64,000 bases of DNA from JADFDG01 sp965232985 (GTDB lineage: Bacteria > Pseudomonadota > Gammaproteobacteria > Pseudomonadales > JADFDG01): the NCBI GenBank assembly GCA_965232985.1, contig CBDDRC010000042.1, positions 310,001-374,000 of the forward strand. Reading direction: 5' to 3'. Under the pieces are notes generated by a model. It had not been told where the DNA came from. It did no database searches and saw only the letters and a program-made list of their open reading frames with translations. Of this stretch, positions 48,875 to 57,303 are shown piece by piece. Every line of letters starts with the position of its first letter. Position 1 is the stretch's first letter. A program made the translations under genes and the position numbers.

Positions 48875-49834
48875 GTGCATAAACACGATCTTTCCGAGTG
48901 GACGCACGAACATGTGTTCGGCCACGGGAATCAGGCGGCGGAGCGCGGCACCCGCATCGTCATGTGGATCACGCTGGTCACGATGGTGGTCGAGATCGCC
49001 GCCGGCTGGTGGTTCAATTCGATGGCGTTGCTGGCCGATGGCTGGCACATGAGTTCACATGCGCTGGCGTTGGGTTTGAGTGCGTTTGCCTATGCCACCG
49101 CGCGCCGCTACGCACGGGATGCGCGTTTCGCCTTCGGCACCTGGAAAATGGAAATTCTCGCCGGCTACACCAGCGCGATTCTGCTGCTCGGCGTTGCCGC
49201 GATGATGGTAATCGGCTCGGTTGACCGTTTGTTGTTGCCGCAACCCATTCATTATCGGGAAGCGATGGTGGTCGCAGTGCTGGGCCTTGCGGTGAACCTG
49301 GTGTGCGCCTTTATTCTCGGCGGCGCGCACCATCATCGCCACCATGACCAACACGGCAATCAGGACAGTCACCATGACCACCACGGCGAGCACGGGCATC
49401 AGGATCTGAACCTGAAATCAGCCTATGTGCATGTGATTGCGGACGCGGCAACCTCGGTACTGGCGATCATCGCCCTGGCCGGCGGCTGGTTTTACGGCTG
49501 GTCCTGGCTGGATCCGGCGATGGGTATCGTCGGCGCCGTGCTGGTGGCGATATGGGCACGCAAACTGATCATCGACACCGGCAAGGTGTTGCTGGATCGG
49601 GAAATGGATGATCCGGTGGTGCAGGAAATCCGGGATGTCGTTGCCACGGAACTGGCTGCCGGCGAAACGCGCCTGACCGATCTGCATGTCTGGCGGGTTG
49701 GCCAGCATGCCTATTCATGCGCCCTGAGCATCGTCACGCACGATGGCGAACTGACTGCCGACCAGGTGCGCCGCCATCTCGCCCAACACCAAGAAATCGT
49801 GCATGTGACCGTCGAAATCAACCGGTGCCGATAG
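48875..49834 (+). CDS. Cation diffusion facilitator, DmeF-like
   Basis: A 319-residue inner-membrane exporter. The start MHKHDLSEWTHEHVFGHGNQ and His-rich loop GGAHHHRHHDQHGNQDSHHD between helices IV and V match DmeF (cobalt, nickel). Metal-site helices read LLADGWHMSSHALALGLSAF and YVHVIADAATSVLAIIALAG. The cytoplasmic C-terminal domain ends IVHVTVEINRCR. GTG start at 48875 has AGGAG upstream. It likely removes divalent metal into the periplasm. It lies 18 nt after the GDT1 gene. Confidence 0.88.
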   Translation: MHKHDLSEWTHEHVFGHGNQAAERGTRIVMWITLVTMVVEIAAGWWFNSMALLADGWHMSSHALALGLSAFAYATARRYARDARFAFGTWKMEILAGYTSAILLLGVAAMMVIGSVDRLLLPQPIHYREAMVVAVLGLAVNLVCAFILGGAHHHRHHDQHGNQDSHHDHHGEHGHQDLNLKSAYVHVIADAATSVLAIIALAGGWFYGWSWLDPAMGIVGAVLVAIWARKLIIDTGKVLLDREMDDPVVQEIRDVVATELAAGETRLTDLHVWRVGQHAYSCALSIVTHDGELTADQVRRHLAQHQEIVHVTVEINRCR

Positions 49835-49898
49835 TCGCACCCGCGCGTCCCTGCGCACCCCCTTGGCATTCGCCCATGGATGGTGGAGACTCTGCCGC

Positions 49899-50357
49899 AT
49901 GTCTGCGCTCAAGAAACTCATGCTGTTCGTGACCGTCTGGGCCTATGCGCTCCAGGCGTCGGCCGGTGGTTTCGAAGCGGCGTGCCCCCAGCACCATGGC
50001 AACCATGGCGAGGCAACACAGCACACCGTAGCCGCATCCGTGGCAATGCACAGTGGCCACGCTGCGCACATGGCCATGAGTGGCAACGCCGACACCGGCG
50101 AACATGACGGCATTGCGCCTGCGGCCGACAAACCCCTGGATGATCACCACACCGCCAATGCAGCCAATGCAAGTTGCTGCGACTGCGATTGCCGGTGCGA
50201 CAGTCACGCCTGTTCCTCCCCGGTCTCCGGCGTTTCGCCAACAAAGGATCTGTGGGCCATCGATTCCTCGCGAGCCGTTCTGCCAGCCCGCGCAATCGCT
50301 GCGAATCTTCTGCAGGCCTACCGCTTCGGCCTGTATCGTCCTCCCAGTATCTCCTGA
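49899..50357 (+). CDS. His/Cys-rich exported metal-binding protein, CopL-like
   Basis: A 152-residue protein with signal peptide SALKKLMLFVTVWAYALQAS. The mature chain is dense in His, Met and Cys: HHGNHGEATQHTVAASVAMH, then HAAHMAMSG, and a CCDCDCRCDSHAC cluster near residue 105. The layout recalls the small CopL-type proteins seen upstream of copper resistance genes, although CopL itself is not certain. It lies before the TolC-family and multicopper oxidase genes and may buffer copper in the periplasm or help to regulate it. Confidence 0.68.
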   Translation: MSALKKLMLFVTVWAYALQASAGGFEAACPQHHGNHGEATQHTVAASVAMHSGHAAHMAMSGNADTGEHDGIAPAADKPLDDHHTANAANASCCDCDCRCDSHACSSPVSGVSPTKDLWAIDSSRAVLPARAIAANLLQAYRFGLYRPPSIS

Positions 50358-50443
50358 GGTAAAGCCGCTGCGGCGGCGATACATCGTTCTGCGCTGCCCT
50401 GAGGCATGCGCGGCGTTCCTCAGACGATTTCGGGAGATTTTCC

Positions 50444-51817
50444 GTGCACCCCTTGAAACACTTCGTTGCGGCGACACTGACCACAGTGGCGTTTTCGTCA
50501 GTCATGCTGTCCGGCTGCGCGTCGCTGCCACCGGATGACGGCAGATCCGGCGTCGACCAACTGCTGGCAGAGCGCGGACTGTCAACGCCGGAGCATCCGG
50601 ACAATCCAGAAACTGTTGCGGCCTTCACGCAACAGATCCTTGCCCAACCGCTCACGGCCGATCTCGCCGTGCAATTGGCATGGCTGAACAGCCCCGACCT
50701 GCGCAAGGAATTCGTGCAGCTGGGTTTCTCTGCCGCCGAGCTGTATGACGCCGGCCGGCTGGTGAATCCGGTGCTGTCGGCGGTATATCTCTCGCCGGGC
50801 GATCCGGCAGCGGCCAACGCGCAGTTGTCGCTCGGTATTGCCGTCAGTTTTACCGATCTGCTGCTGCGGCCGGCGCGCAAACGTTTTTCGGCAGCGCAGT
50901 TTGCAGCTACCCAACTGGCAGTTGGCGACGCTGCCCTGCGGTTTGCTGCTGCGGTCAAGACCGCCTGGTACGACGCCGTGGCTGCCGGGCAGCAGGCGCA
51001 ACTGCAGGAAGAGAGTGCCGGATCTGCCGCCGCATCCGCCGCGCTGGCACAACGCTATTTCGATGCCGGCAACATCAGCCAGCGCGCGCTGGCGATGGAA
51101 AAGGCCACGGCCGGCTCGGCACAGGCTGCAGCACTGCTCGCCCGCAGCGCAGCAAACGCTGCCCGCAGCCGCCTGAACCGCCTCATGGGCCTGAGCGCAG
51201 ACCAAAACACCTGGCAGCTCGATCCGCGCCTGGCCTTGCCGCCGGACGCCATCCCGCCGCTCGACGAACTTTTGCAGCAGGCTGCCAAACAGCGCCTCGA
51301 TATCGCCAGTGCCGAGCGGCGCACCCGGGCCTTCGCGCAACGCTATGGGCTGGAGCGCAAAACACGCTTCATCGGCGGCATTGAAATCGGCTATGTGCGG
51401 GAGAAGGATTTCGACGGTTTCGTAAACAAGGGCCCGTCGCTGGGCCTGGAACTGCCGCTCTTCAACCGCAGCGGCCGTATTCGTGCTGCGAGGGCAGCGC
51501 TGGCGCTTGAGGAAACACAGCTCGATCGTGCGGTGCTGGCCGCCAGCAACGAAGTGCAGGGTGCGTGGAGCACCGTCAACACAGCGAAAGAACGCGTCGA
51601 TCTCTATCGCCAGACCATTATCCCGCAGCGCGCAAATATCGTTGCCCGCATGCAGGAAGAGCTTGGCTACATGCTGATCGGTGTTTTCGAAGTCATCACC
51701 GCCAAACAATCGGAATACCAGGCTCATGCCGAGTACCTCGATGCACTGGGCGACTACTGGCGTGCCCGCATTGAACTGGCCCGCGCCGCAGGCGGCAGCC
51801 TGCCCGATGACGTTTAA
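50444..51817 (+). CDS. TolC-family outer-membrane lipoprotein
   Basis: A 457-residue outer-membrane factor. The N-terminus has a lipobox LSGCASLP with Cys25 as lipidation site. Two long coiled-coil halves with OEP repeat features follow, such as SAAELYDAGRLVNPVLSAVY, the QRYFDAGNISQRALAMEKAT helix and LGLELPLFNRSGRIRAARAA. It should form the exit duct of a tripartite pump, as CusC does, yet no RND or membrane-fusion gene is present in the window. GTG start at 50444 follows CGGGAG. The copper-related neighbours suggest a copper role or partner sharing with an RND pump elsewhere. Confidence 0.85.
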   Translation: MHPLKHFVAATLTTVAFSSVMLSGCASLPPDDGRSGVDQLLAERGLSTPEHPDNPETVAAFTQQILAQPLTADLAVQLAWLNSPDLRKEFVQLGFSAAELYDAGRLVNPVLSAVYLSPGDPAAANAQLSLGIAVSFTDLLLRPARKRFSAAQFAATQLAVGDAALRFAAAVKTAWYDAVAAGQQAQLQEESAGSAAASAALAQRYFDAGNISQRALAMEKATAGSAQAAALLARSAANAARSRLNRLMGLSADQNTWQLDPRLALPPDAIPPLDELLQQAAKQRLDIASAERRTRAFAQRYGLERKTRFIGGIEIGYVREKDFDGFVNKGPSLGLELPLFNRSGRIRAARAALALEETQLDRAVLAASNEVQGAWSTVNTAKERVDLYRQTIIPQRANIVARMQEELGYMLIGVFEVITAKQSEYQAHAEYLDALGDYWRARIELARAAGGSLPDDV

Positions 51818-51864
51818 TCACCAATTTTTCACCACTCATGCTTAACCACCAAAGGAGCAACCCA

Positions 51865-52179
51865 ATGCAACAGATCATCTACGCAGTATTCGCCGGCCTG
51901 CTCGTTCTTGCGACACCGGTTGCGTTCGCGCATGACCCGGCTGAACATGCGAAGGAAATCAGCACAGTCGGTGCCGGCCCCGACTGTGCTGCCATGAAGA
52001 ACATGGATATGTCGACGCTGGCCATGAACGACCCGGTCGCACAAGCCATGCACCAGAAGTGCATGCAAGCGCAAGGCACGGATGGAGATCGCGCCGGCCA
52101 CGACATGAAGTCGATGCCCATGCCCATGCCGATGCCGATGCCGAAGAAAACCGACGCACCCGATCAAGGGAGCCACTGA
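51865..52179 (+). CDS. Methionine-rich small exported protein
   Basis: A 104-residue protein with signal peptide QQIIYAVFAGLLVLATPVAF. The mature part has many Met and a single Cys pair (PDCAAMKNMDM and MHQKCMQAQ), ending with four consecutive MP units (KSMPMPMPMPMPKKT). Met-rich periplasmic proteins bind Cu(I). ATG at 51865 follows AAAGGAGC. Its stop overlaps the multicopper oxidase start (TGATG), so the two are coupled. Confidence 0.75.
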   Translation: MQQIIYAVFAGLLVLATPVAFAHDPAEHAKEISTVGAGPDCAAMKNMDMSTLAMNDPVAQAMHQKCMQAQGTDGDRAGHDMKSMPMPMPMPMPKKTDAPDQGSH

Positions 52180-53654
52180 TGATCAGCCGCCGCACCCTGC
52201 TGCAAATCATCGGCGTCGGCAGCGCCGGCCTGTTCGCCGGCCTTGCCCGCAGCGCGCCCGCCGCTCACGACATGAGCGACATGGCCAGCATGGAGATGCC
52301 CGAGCCGGCCACGCCAGCACCCGTATCTGCGCCAGCGGATCCAACTACGCCGGATATGCTGCCGCCAGCAAAACTGCAGCGACACCCTCAGGGTTACCTG
52401 CCGGTGCGCACGCTGAACGGCTGGACGCTGCCGTACAAACTCAACGGCGGTGTGAAGGAATTTCATCTTGTTGCGGAAGAAATCGAGCATGAATTTGCGC
52501 CGGGATCGCGCGCCAAATGCTGGGGCTACAACGGCACCACGCCGGGGCCGACCATTGAAGCCGTAGAAGGTGACCGCGTACGCATTTTTGTCACCAATCG
52601 CTTGGGGGAATGGACCAGCGTGCATTGGCATGGCATCGATTTGCCCGCTGGTTACGACGGCGTTGGCGGTCTTAACCAGCCGCACATCAAGCCGGGTGAA
52701 ACTTATGTGTACGAATTTATTCTGCGCCAGCACGGCACGCACATGTATCACCCCCATGCCGACGAAATGACGCAGATCGCGTTCGGCATGATGGGCCTTT
52801 TCATCATCCACCCGAAAAAACCCGAAGAAGTACGGATTGATCGCGATTACGCTTTTTTGCTGCACAACTGGGCGCTGCATCCGGGCACCTGGCGACCGGA
52901 TCCGGCGGTAATGCTCAACTTCGATATCTGGACCTTCAACAGCAAGAGTTTTCCGGCCATCGAACACCTGGTGATGCGCACCGGTGAGCGCATGCGCATC
53001 CGCATCGGCAATGTGTCGATGTGGAACCACCCCATTCATCTGCACAGCAATCCGTTCTGGGTTACCGGTTCCGATGGCGGTCGCTGGCCACGATCGCAAT
53101 GGCGGCGCGAAGTCACCGAAATCATCGGCGTGGGCCAGATGCGCGATCTCGAATTTATTGCCACTGAACCGGGCGACTGGGCGCTGCATTGCCACATGAG
53201 TCATCACACGATGGGGCCAATGGGTCATGAGTTGCCCAATGCGGTTGGTGTTGATCAATCGGGCGTGGAAGATGAAATCCGCAAAGCGTTGCCCGGGTAC
53301 GTGGCCATGGGGAAAAGCGGCATGGCCGAGCACGCCGGTCATGTGGCCATGGGCATGTTGCCTGGCCCGAAAAATACGCTGCCGATGATGGCCGGCGAAG
53401 GACAATTCGGCCCGCTTGAAATGGGCGGGATGTTCACGGTTGTAAAAGTGCGCAACGACATGAAAACTGGCGATTACCGCGATCCCGGCTGGTATGCCTA
53501 TCCGCCGGACAAAATCGCGCGCCGGATCAGTGACGATCCAAACTTCGGCAGCCCGCAGCGGCAAAATCCCTATGCCACGACAAACGAAATGACCACAACG
53601 CCGGCAGCGGCGACATCCGCGCCAGTCCCAGGCCATGCCGGGCATGGCGAATAA
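52179..53654 (+). CDS. Multicopper oxidase, probable cuprous oxidase
   Basis: A 491-residue periplasmic laccase-like oxidase. It starts ISRRTLLQIIGVGSAG, a twin-arginine type signal. Copper ligands are HWHG at 149-152, HMYHPH at 188-193, HPIHLH at 284-289 and HCHMSHH at 337-343, with a Met at 348 as axial candidate. A Met-rich tail (HVAMGMLPGPKNTLPMMAGE) binds copper in relatives. It probably oxidises Cu(I) to less toxic Cu(II). It overlaps the Met-rich gene by one base and a cytochrome c gene follows, whose 5-prime end overlaps in context. Confidence 0.88.
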   Translation: MISRRTLLQIIGVGSAGLFAGLARSAPAAHDMSDMASMEMPEPATPAPVSAPADPTTPDMLPPAKLQRHPQGYLPVRTLNGWTLPYKLNGGVKEFHLVAEEIEHEFAPGSRAKCWGYNGTTPGPTIEAVEGDRVRIFVTNRLGEWTSVHWHGIDLPAGYDGVGGLNQPHIKPGETYVYEFILRQHGTHMYHPHADEMTQIAFGMMGLFIIHPKKPEEVRIDRDYAFLLHNWALHPGTWRPDPAVMLNFDIWTFNSKSFPAIEHLVMRTGERMRIRIGNVSMWNHPIHLHSNPFWVTGSDGGRWPRSQWRREVTEIIGVGQMRDLEFIATEPGDWALHCHMSHHTMGPMGHELPNAVGVDQSGVEDEIRKALPGYVAMGKSGMAEHAGHVAMGMLPGPKNTLPMMAGEGQFGPLEMGGMFTVVKVRNDMKTGDYRDPGWYAYPPDKIARRISDDPNFGSPQRQNPYATTNEMTTTPAAATSAPVPGHAGHGE

Positions 53655-53676
53655 TTTCCAGCAGAGGATTCAATGC

Positions 53677-54243
53677 ATGAAAACATTCATCACATCAGTG
53701 CTATTGATTGGTGTACTGACGATTCTCGGTGGCGTGGCGTTTATTTATTCAGGCGCGTATCCGGTCGGCGCCGACAACCACCACACGGCGCCGGTGCACT
53801 GGGCTTTGGAAACACTCCGAAAACGCTCCATTGCCGCGCAAAGTGCGGATATCAAAGTGCCGCCACTTGATGATCCGCAGATGCTGTTGTCGGGCGGTAC
53901 CGACTACAATGACATGTGCGCCGGTTGTCACCTGAAACCGGGAAAAACCCGCTCGGATATGAGTCTGGGCCTGTATCCCGTGCCGCTGAACCTGGCGGCC
54001 CCTGCCGTTACAACCGATGTTGGCAACAACAACGCAGAAAATCGTGAACGCGCAGCCGCGCGACAGTTCTGGGTCATCAAGCACGGCATCAAGGCTTCCG
54101 GCATGCCGGCCTGGGGCATAACCCACGACGACCCGCGTATCTGGGCCATGGTCGCGTTTGTGCAACGGCTGCCGACGCTGACGCCGGCGCAGTACCAGAT
54201 CCTGACGGTACGGGAGCCTGCCGATGCGCGCATGATGCATTGA
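53677..54243 (+). CDS. Monoheme c-type cytochrome, membrane-anchored
   Basis: A 188-residue protein. The N-terminal TFITSVLLIGVLTILGGVAF is an uncleaved anchor or signal. The haem motif CAGCH is at 81-85, with Met ligands possible in KTRSDMSLGLYP or ASGMPAWGITH. Ending with a helix IWAMVAFVQRLP, it fits class I cytochrome c. It starts at 53677, 22 nt after the oxidase stop, and could accept electrons from it or from Cu(I). An overlapping ATG at 53673 is out of frame. Confidence 0.85.
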   Translation: MKTFITSVLLIGVLTILGGVAFIYSGAYPVGADNHHTAPVHWALETLRKRSIAAQSADIKVPPLDDPQMLLSGGTDYNDMCAGCHLKPGKTRSDMSLGLYPVPLNLAAPAVTTDVGNNNAENRERAAARQFWVIKHGIKASGMPAWGITHDDPRIWAMVAFVQRLPTLTPAQYQILTVREPADARMMH

Positions 54244-54290
54244 CTACCCGGACACTTTTGTTTTTCCACAGCCCGCGAGGAGCACGCGCC

Positions 54291-54389
54291 ATGTGCCGGA
54301 ATTTATTCCGTGCGCTGTTACACAGACCAACAAGCCTGCCTGACGCCAGGCTCCAGAACATTTCTGCAGGAGAACGCAAATGGAAATAG
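54291..54389 (+). CDS. Possible 32-residue small ORF ahead of the beta-CASP gene
   Basis: ATG at 54291 with a GAGGAG 8 nt upstream opens a 32-codon frame, MCRNLFRALLHRPTSLPDAR and onward, whose stop overlaps the next gene start by ten bases. The MCRN beginning is reminiscent of DUF2277, but the rest does not fit. The frame spans a CGGAAT-N2-ATTCCG palindrome and a GCCTG/CAGGC hairpin, so it might be a leader or chance frame. Confidence 0.3.
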   Translation: MCRNLFRALLHRPTSLPDARLQNISAGERKWK

Positions 54390-55759
54390 GATTTTTCGGT
54401 GCCGCCGGCACAGTCACCGGCTCGCGCTACTTGGTGAGTTCGGAAAAATCCCGTGTCCTGATTGATTGCGGATTGTTTCAGGGCTACAAACAATTGCGCG
54501 AACGCAACTGGGCGGAGTTGCCCTTTGAGGGCGATACGCTGGATGCTGTCCTGTTGACACATGCGCATCTCGATCACAGTGGTTATTTGCCCCTGCTGAT
54601 CAAAAACGGCTTTCGGGGGCCAGTGTATTGCACGCAAGCCACCGCTGCACTGTGCGCCATTTTACTGCCCGACAGCGGCCGCCTGCAGGAAGAACAGGCC
54701 GACAGCGCCAACCGCCACAAGGCGTCAAAACATTCGCCAGCATTGCCGCTGTATACCGAAAAGGATGCGGCGCGCGCACTGGAATACCTGGAAGAAATGC
54801 CATTCAACCAGGAGTTCGCGGTAGCGAATGATCTACACGCACGTTTTTTGCCTGCCGGACATATCCTGGGTGCGGCGATGATCCAGTTGCGCGATGACAA
54901 AACGCGCATCCTGTTCAGCGGCGATCTCGGGCGACCCCACGATACGATCATGCAGCCACCGGCCGACATGCCAGAAACGGATTATCTGGTGGTTGAATCC
55001 ACATACGGCAACCGGCTGCACGATGCTCGCGATCCACATATCCAGCTGGGTGAAATCATCCAGCGTACCGCCGCGCGTGGCGGCATCGTGATCGTGCCTT
55101 CATTTGCCGTGGGGCGCACTCAAAGCCTGCTGTGGTGCATCCATCGACTGAAGTCAGAAGGACTCATTCCGGCACAACTGCCCGTTTATCTCAACAGCCC
55201 GATGGCGATTGATGTCACAGCCATCTACCATCAACACCGAAGCGAACATCGCCTGACACCGGAACAATGCGATGCCATGTGCCATACGGCGCATTATGTC
55301 AACAGTGTTGAGGAATCGAAGGCGCTCAATGACCGCCATGGCCCGATGATCATTATTGCCGGCAGTGGCATGGCAACGGGCGGACGTGTCGTGCATCACC
55401 TGAAGGCTTTTGCGCCTGATGCACGCAATACCATTGTTTTTGCCGGTTTCCAGGCGGGGGGTACACGCGGTGCGTCCATGCTGGCGGGGGCCCCGACCAT
55501 TCGCATTTACGGTGAGGATGTGCCGTTGCGTGCGGAGGTGGCATTGATCAATGCACTTTCCGCACACGCTGATTATGCCGAGGTACTTGCCTGGCTTGGC
55601 AGTGCAAAGAAGCCGCCCCTGAAAACGTTTATCACGCACGGTGAGCCGGATGCGTCGGATGCGTTGCGCCTGCACATTCAGGACACCTTGGGCTGGCGTT
55701 GCTCCGTACCCGCCTATCGTGATGTGGTTGAACTGAATGATGGCAGCGCAGGACGGTAA
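54380..55759 (+). CDS. MBL-fold/beta-CASP hydrolase, RNase J/CPSF73-like
   Basis: A 459-residue metallo-beta-lactamase fold protein. The zinc site HAHLDH is at 61-66. The beta-CASP and RMMBL parts show GSGMATGGRVVHHLKA, then the IVFAGFQAGGTRGASM segment and LSAHADYAEVLAWL near 390. These are features of RNA-processing nucleases of the CPSF73/YsH1 type, which can act as endo- or 5-prime exonucleases. No metal-transport function is implied, although it lies among copper genes. It precedes a nucleoside phosphorylase and PRPP-type gene, hinting at a nucleic-acid turnover role. Confidence 0.85.
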   Translation: MEIGFFGAAGTVTGSRYLVSSEKSRVLIDCGLFQGYKQLRERNWAELPFEGDTLDAVLLTHAHLDHSGYLPLLIKNGFRGPVYCTQATAALCAILLPDSGRLQEEQADSANRHKASKHSPALPLYTEKDAARALEYLEEMPFNQEFAVANDLHARFLPAGHILGAAMIQLRDDKTRILFSGDLGRPHDTIMQPPADMPETDYLVVESTYGNRLHDARDPHIQLGEIIQRTAARGGIVIVPSFAVGRTQSLLWCIHRLKSEGLIPAQLPVYLNSPMAIDVTAIYHQHRSEHRLTPEQCDAMCHTAHYVNSVEESKALNDRHGPMIIIAGSGMATGGRVVHHLKAFAPDARNTIVFAGFQAGGTRGASMLAGAPTIRIYGEDVPLRAEVALINALSAHADYAEVLAWLGSAKKPPLKTFITHGEPDASDALRLHIQDTLGWRCSVPAYRDVVELNDGSAGR

Positions 55760-55766
55760 GCCGGCA

Positions 55767-57299
55767 ATGAACAACCACGCGTTGCGCCTGCGTGCGCTGG
55801 GTATCGACACCCAACAGCAATACGTCATCTATATGCGCAGCGACTGCGAAGTCTGCCGCGCCGAAGGGTTTGAGGCGCGGACGCGTCTTGAAGTAATTTT
55901 GGGTGATCGCCACATCATTGCCACACTCAACATGTTGCGCCCGGATATGGCGCAGGCTGATGGCGTGCAAACCACGCTGCTGGCAGCCGGCGAAGCGAGT
56001 CTGTCGATCAGTGCGTGGCAGGCATTGGGTGCGGTACCGGGTGACAGCATCAGGGTGGCGCATCCACCGACGCTTGATTCCCTGGGGGCCATGCGCGCCA
56101 AGATATACGGCCATCGGCTCGAAGCATCGGCATTGAGCGCCATTATCGGCGACGTGGTTGCCGGCCACTATTCGGACATCCACCTGGCGGCTTTTCTGAG
56201 TGCCTGTGCCGGCGGCCGCATGGATCTGCAGGAAACGATTGATCTGACCGGTGCCATGGTTGACGCAGGCGACCGCATCGATTGGGGAAGCACGCCCATT
56301 GCCGACAAGCATTGTGTCGGCGGCTTGCCGGGCAATCGCACCACGCCGATCGTGGTGGCGATCGTGACGGCGGCCGGCCTGACGATGCCGAAAACCTCGT
56401 CGCGTGCCATTACCTCGCCGGCCGGCACCGCTGATGTGATGGAAACATTGACATGCGTCGATCTCGATCTGCCAACCATGCGCCGCGTGGTCGAGCGCGA
56501 GGGCGGCTGTTTCGTCTGGGGCGGCCGGATGAGCCTGAGCCCGGCCGACGACATTTTGATCCGCGTCGAGCGGCCACTTGATCTCGATAGCGATGCGCAA
56601 CTCGTAGCATCCGTACTGTCGAAAAAAATTGCGGCCGGCGCCACGCATGCATTAATCGATATTCCGGTCGGCCCCACTGCCAAGGTACGCAGCGAAGCAG
56701 ATGCCATGCATCTGCAAGCATTGATGGAAAAGGTGGCGCTGGCGCATGGATTGAATGTGCGCGTATTGCGCACCGAAGGTACCCAACCGGTCGGTCGCGG
56801 TATTGGTCCGGCGCTGGAAGCGCATGATGTGCTGGCCGTGTTGCGGCGGGATGTTGCGGCACCGGTGGATTTGCGCGCGCGCGCGCTGGTGCTGGCCGGC
56901 GAATTGCTGGAATTTTGTGGCCACGACAAACCCGGCAGTGGTTATGCAGCAGCCGAAAAACTACTGGCCAGTGGCGCCGCCTGGGAAAAATTCCAGGCAA
57001 TCTGCGAGGCCCAGGGCGGCTTGCGTGTGCCGGGTGTTGCCCCGTTGCAGGCAGCGGTATTGGCGACGCATACCGGGCACATTGCCAGCATCGATAACCG
57101 GCGGCTGGCGCGCGCCGCCAAACTGGCCGGCGCACCAGGGGCTTTGACTGCCGGCCTGGTGCTGCATGTGCGGCCGGGTGATCACGTGCAACGAGGCATG
57201 CCCTTGTTCACGCTGCACGCCGAGTCACCCGGGGAGCTCGCTTATGCGCAGCGTTATCTAGCGACACACCCGATCTTCACGCTGACCGACGAGGAGTGA
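55767..57299 (+). CDS. AMP phosphorylase / thymidine phosphorylase type 2
   Basis: A 510-residue phosphorylase. An N-terminal domain of about 85 residues, missing in E. coli DeoA (440 residues), is followed by the glycosyl-transferase fold with DKHCVGGLPGNRT at 180-192 and KTSSRAITSPAGTAD at 209-223. Both are typical of the archaeal AMP phosphorylase group, which cleaves NMPs with phosphate to base and ribose 1,5-bisphosphate; DeoA has a different sequence there. Bacterial members are annotated as putative thymidine phosphorylase 2. ATG at 55767 lies 7 nt after the beta-CASP stop. The C-terminal HVRPGDHVQRGMPLFTLHAE domain is typical. Confidence 0.85.
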   Translation: MNNHALRLRALGIDTQQQYVIYMRSDCEVCRAEGFEARTRLEVILGDRHIIATLNMLRPDMAQADGVQTTLLAAGEASLSISAWQALGAVPGDSIRVAHPPTLDSLGAMRAKIYGHRLEASALSAIIGDVVAGHYSDIHLAAFLSACAGGRMDLQETIDLTGAMVDAGDRIDWGSTPIADKHCVGGLPGNRTTPIVVAIVTAAGLTMPKTSSRAITSPAGTADVMETLTCVDLDLPTMRRVVEREGGCFVWGGRMSLSPADDILIRVERPLDLDSDAQLVASVLSKKIAAGATHALIDIPVGPTAKVRSEADAMHLQALMEKVALAHGLNVRVLRTEGTQPVGRGIGPALEAHDVLAVLRRDVAAPVDLRARALVLAGELLEFCGHDKPGSGYAAAEKLLASGAAWEKFQAICEAQGGLRVPGVAPLQAAVLATHTGHIASIDNRRLARAAKLAGAPGALTAGLVLHVRPGDHVQRGMPLFTLHAESPGELAYAQRYLATHPIFTLTDEE

Positions 57300-57303
57300 T
57301 GCC

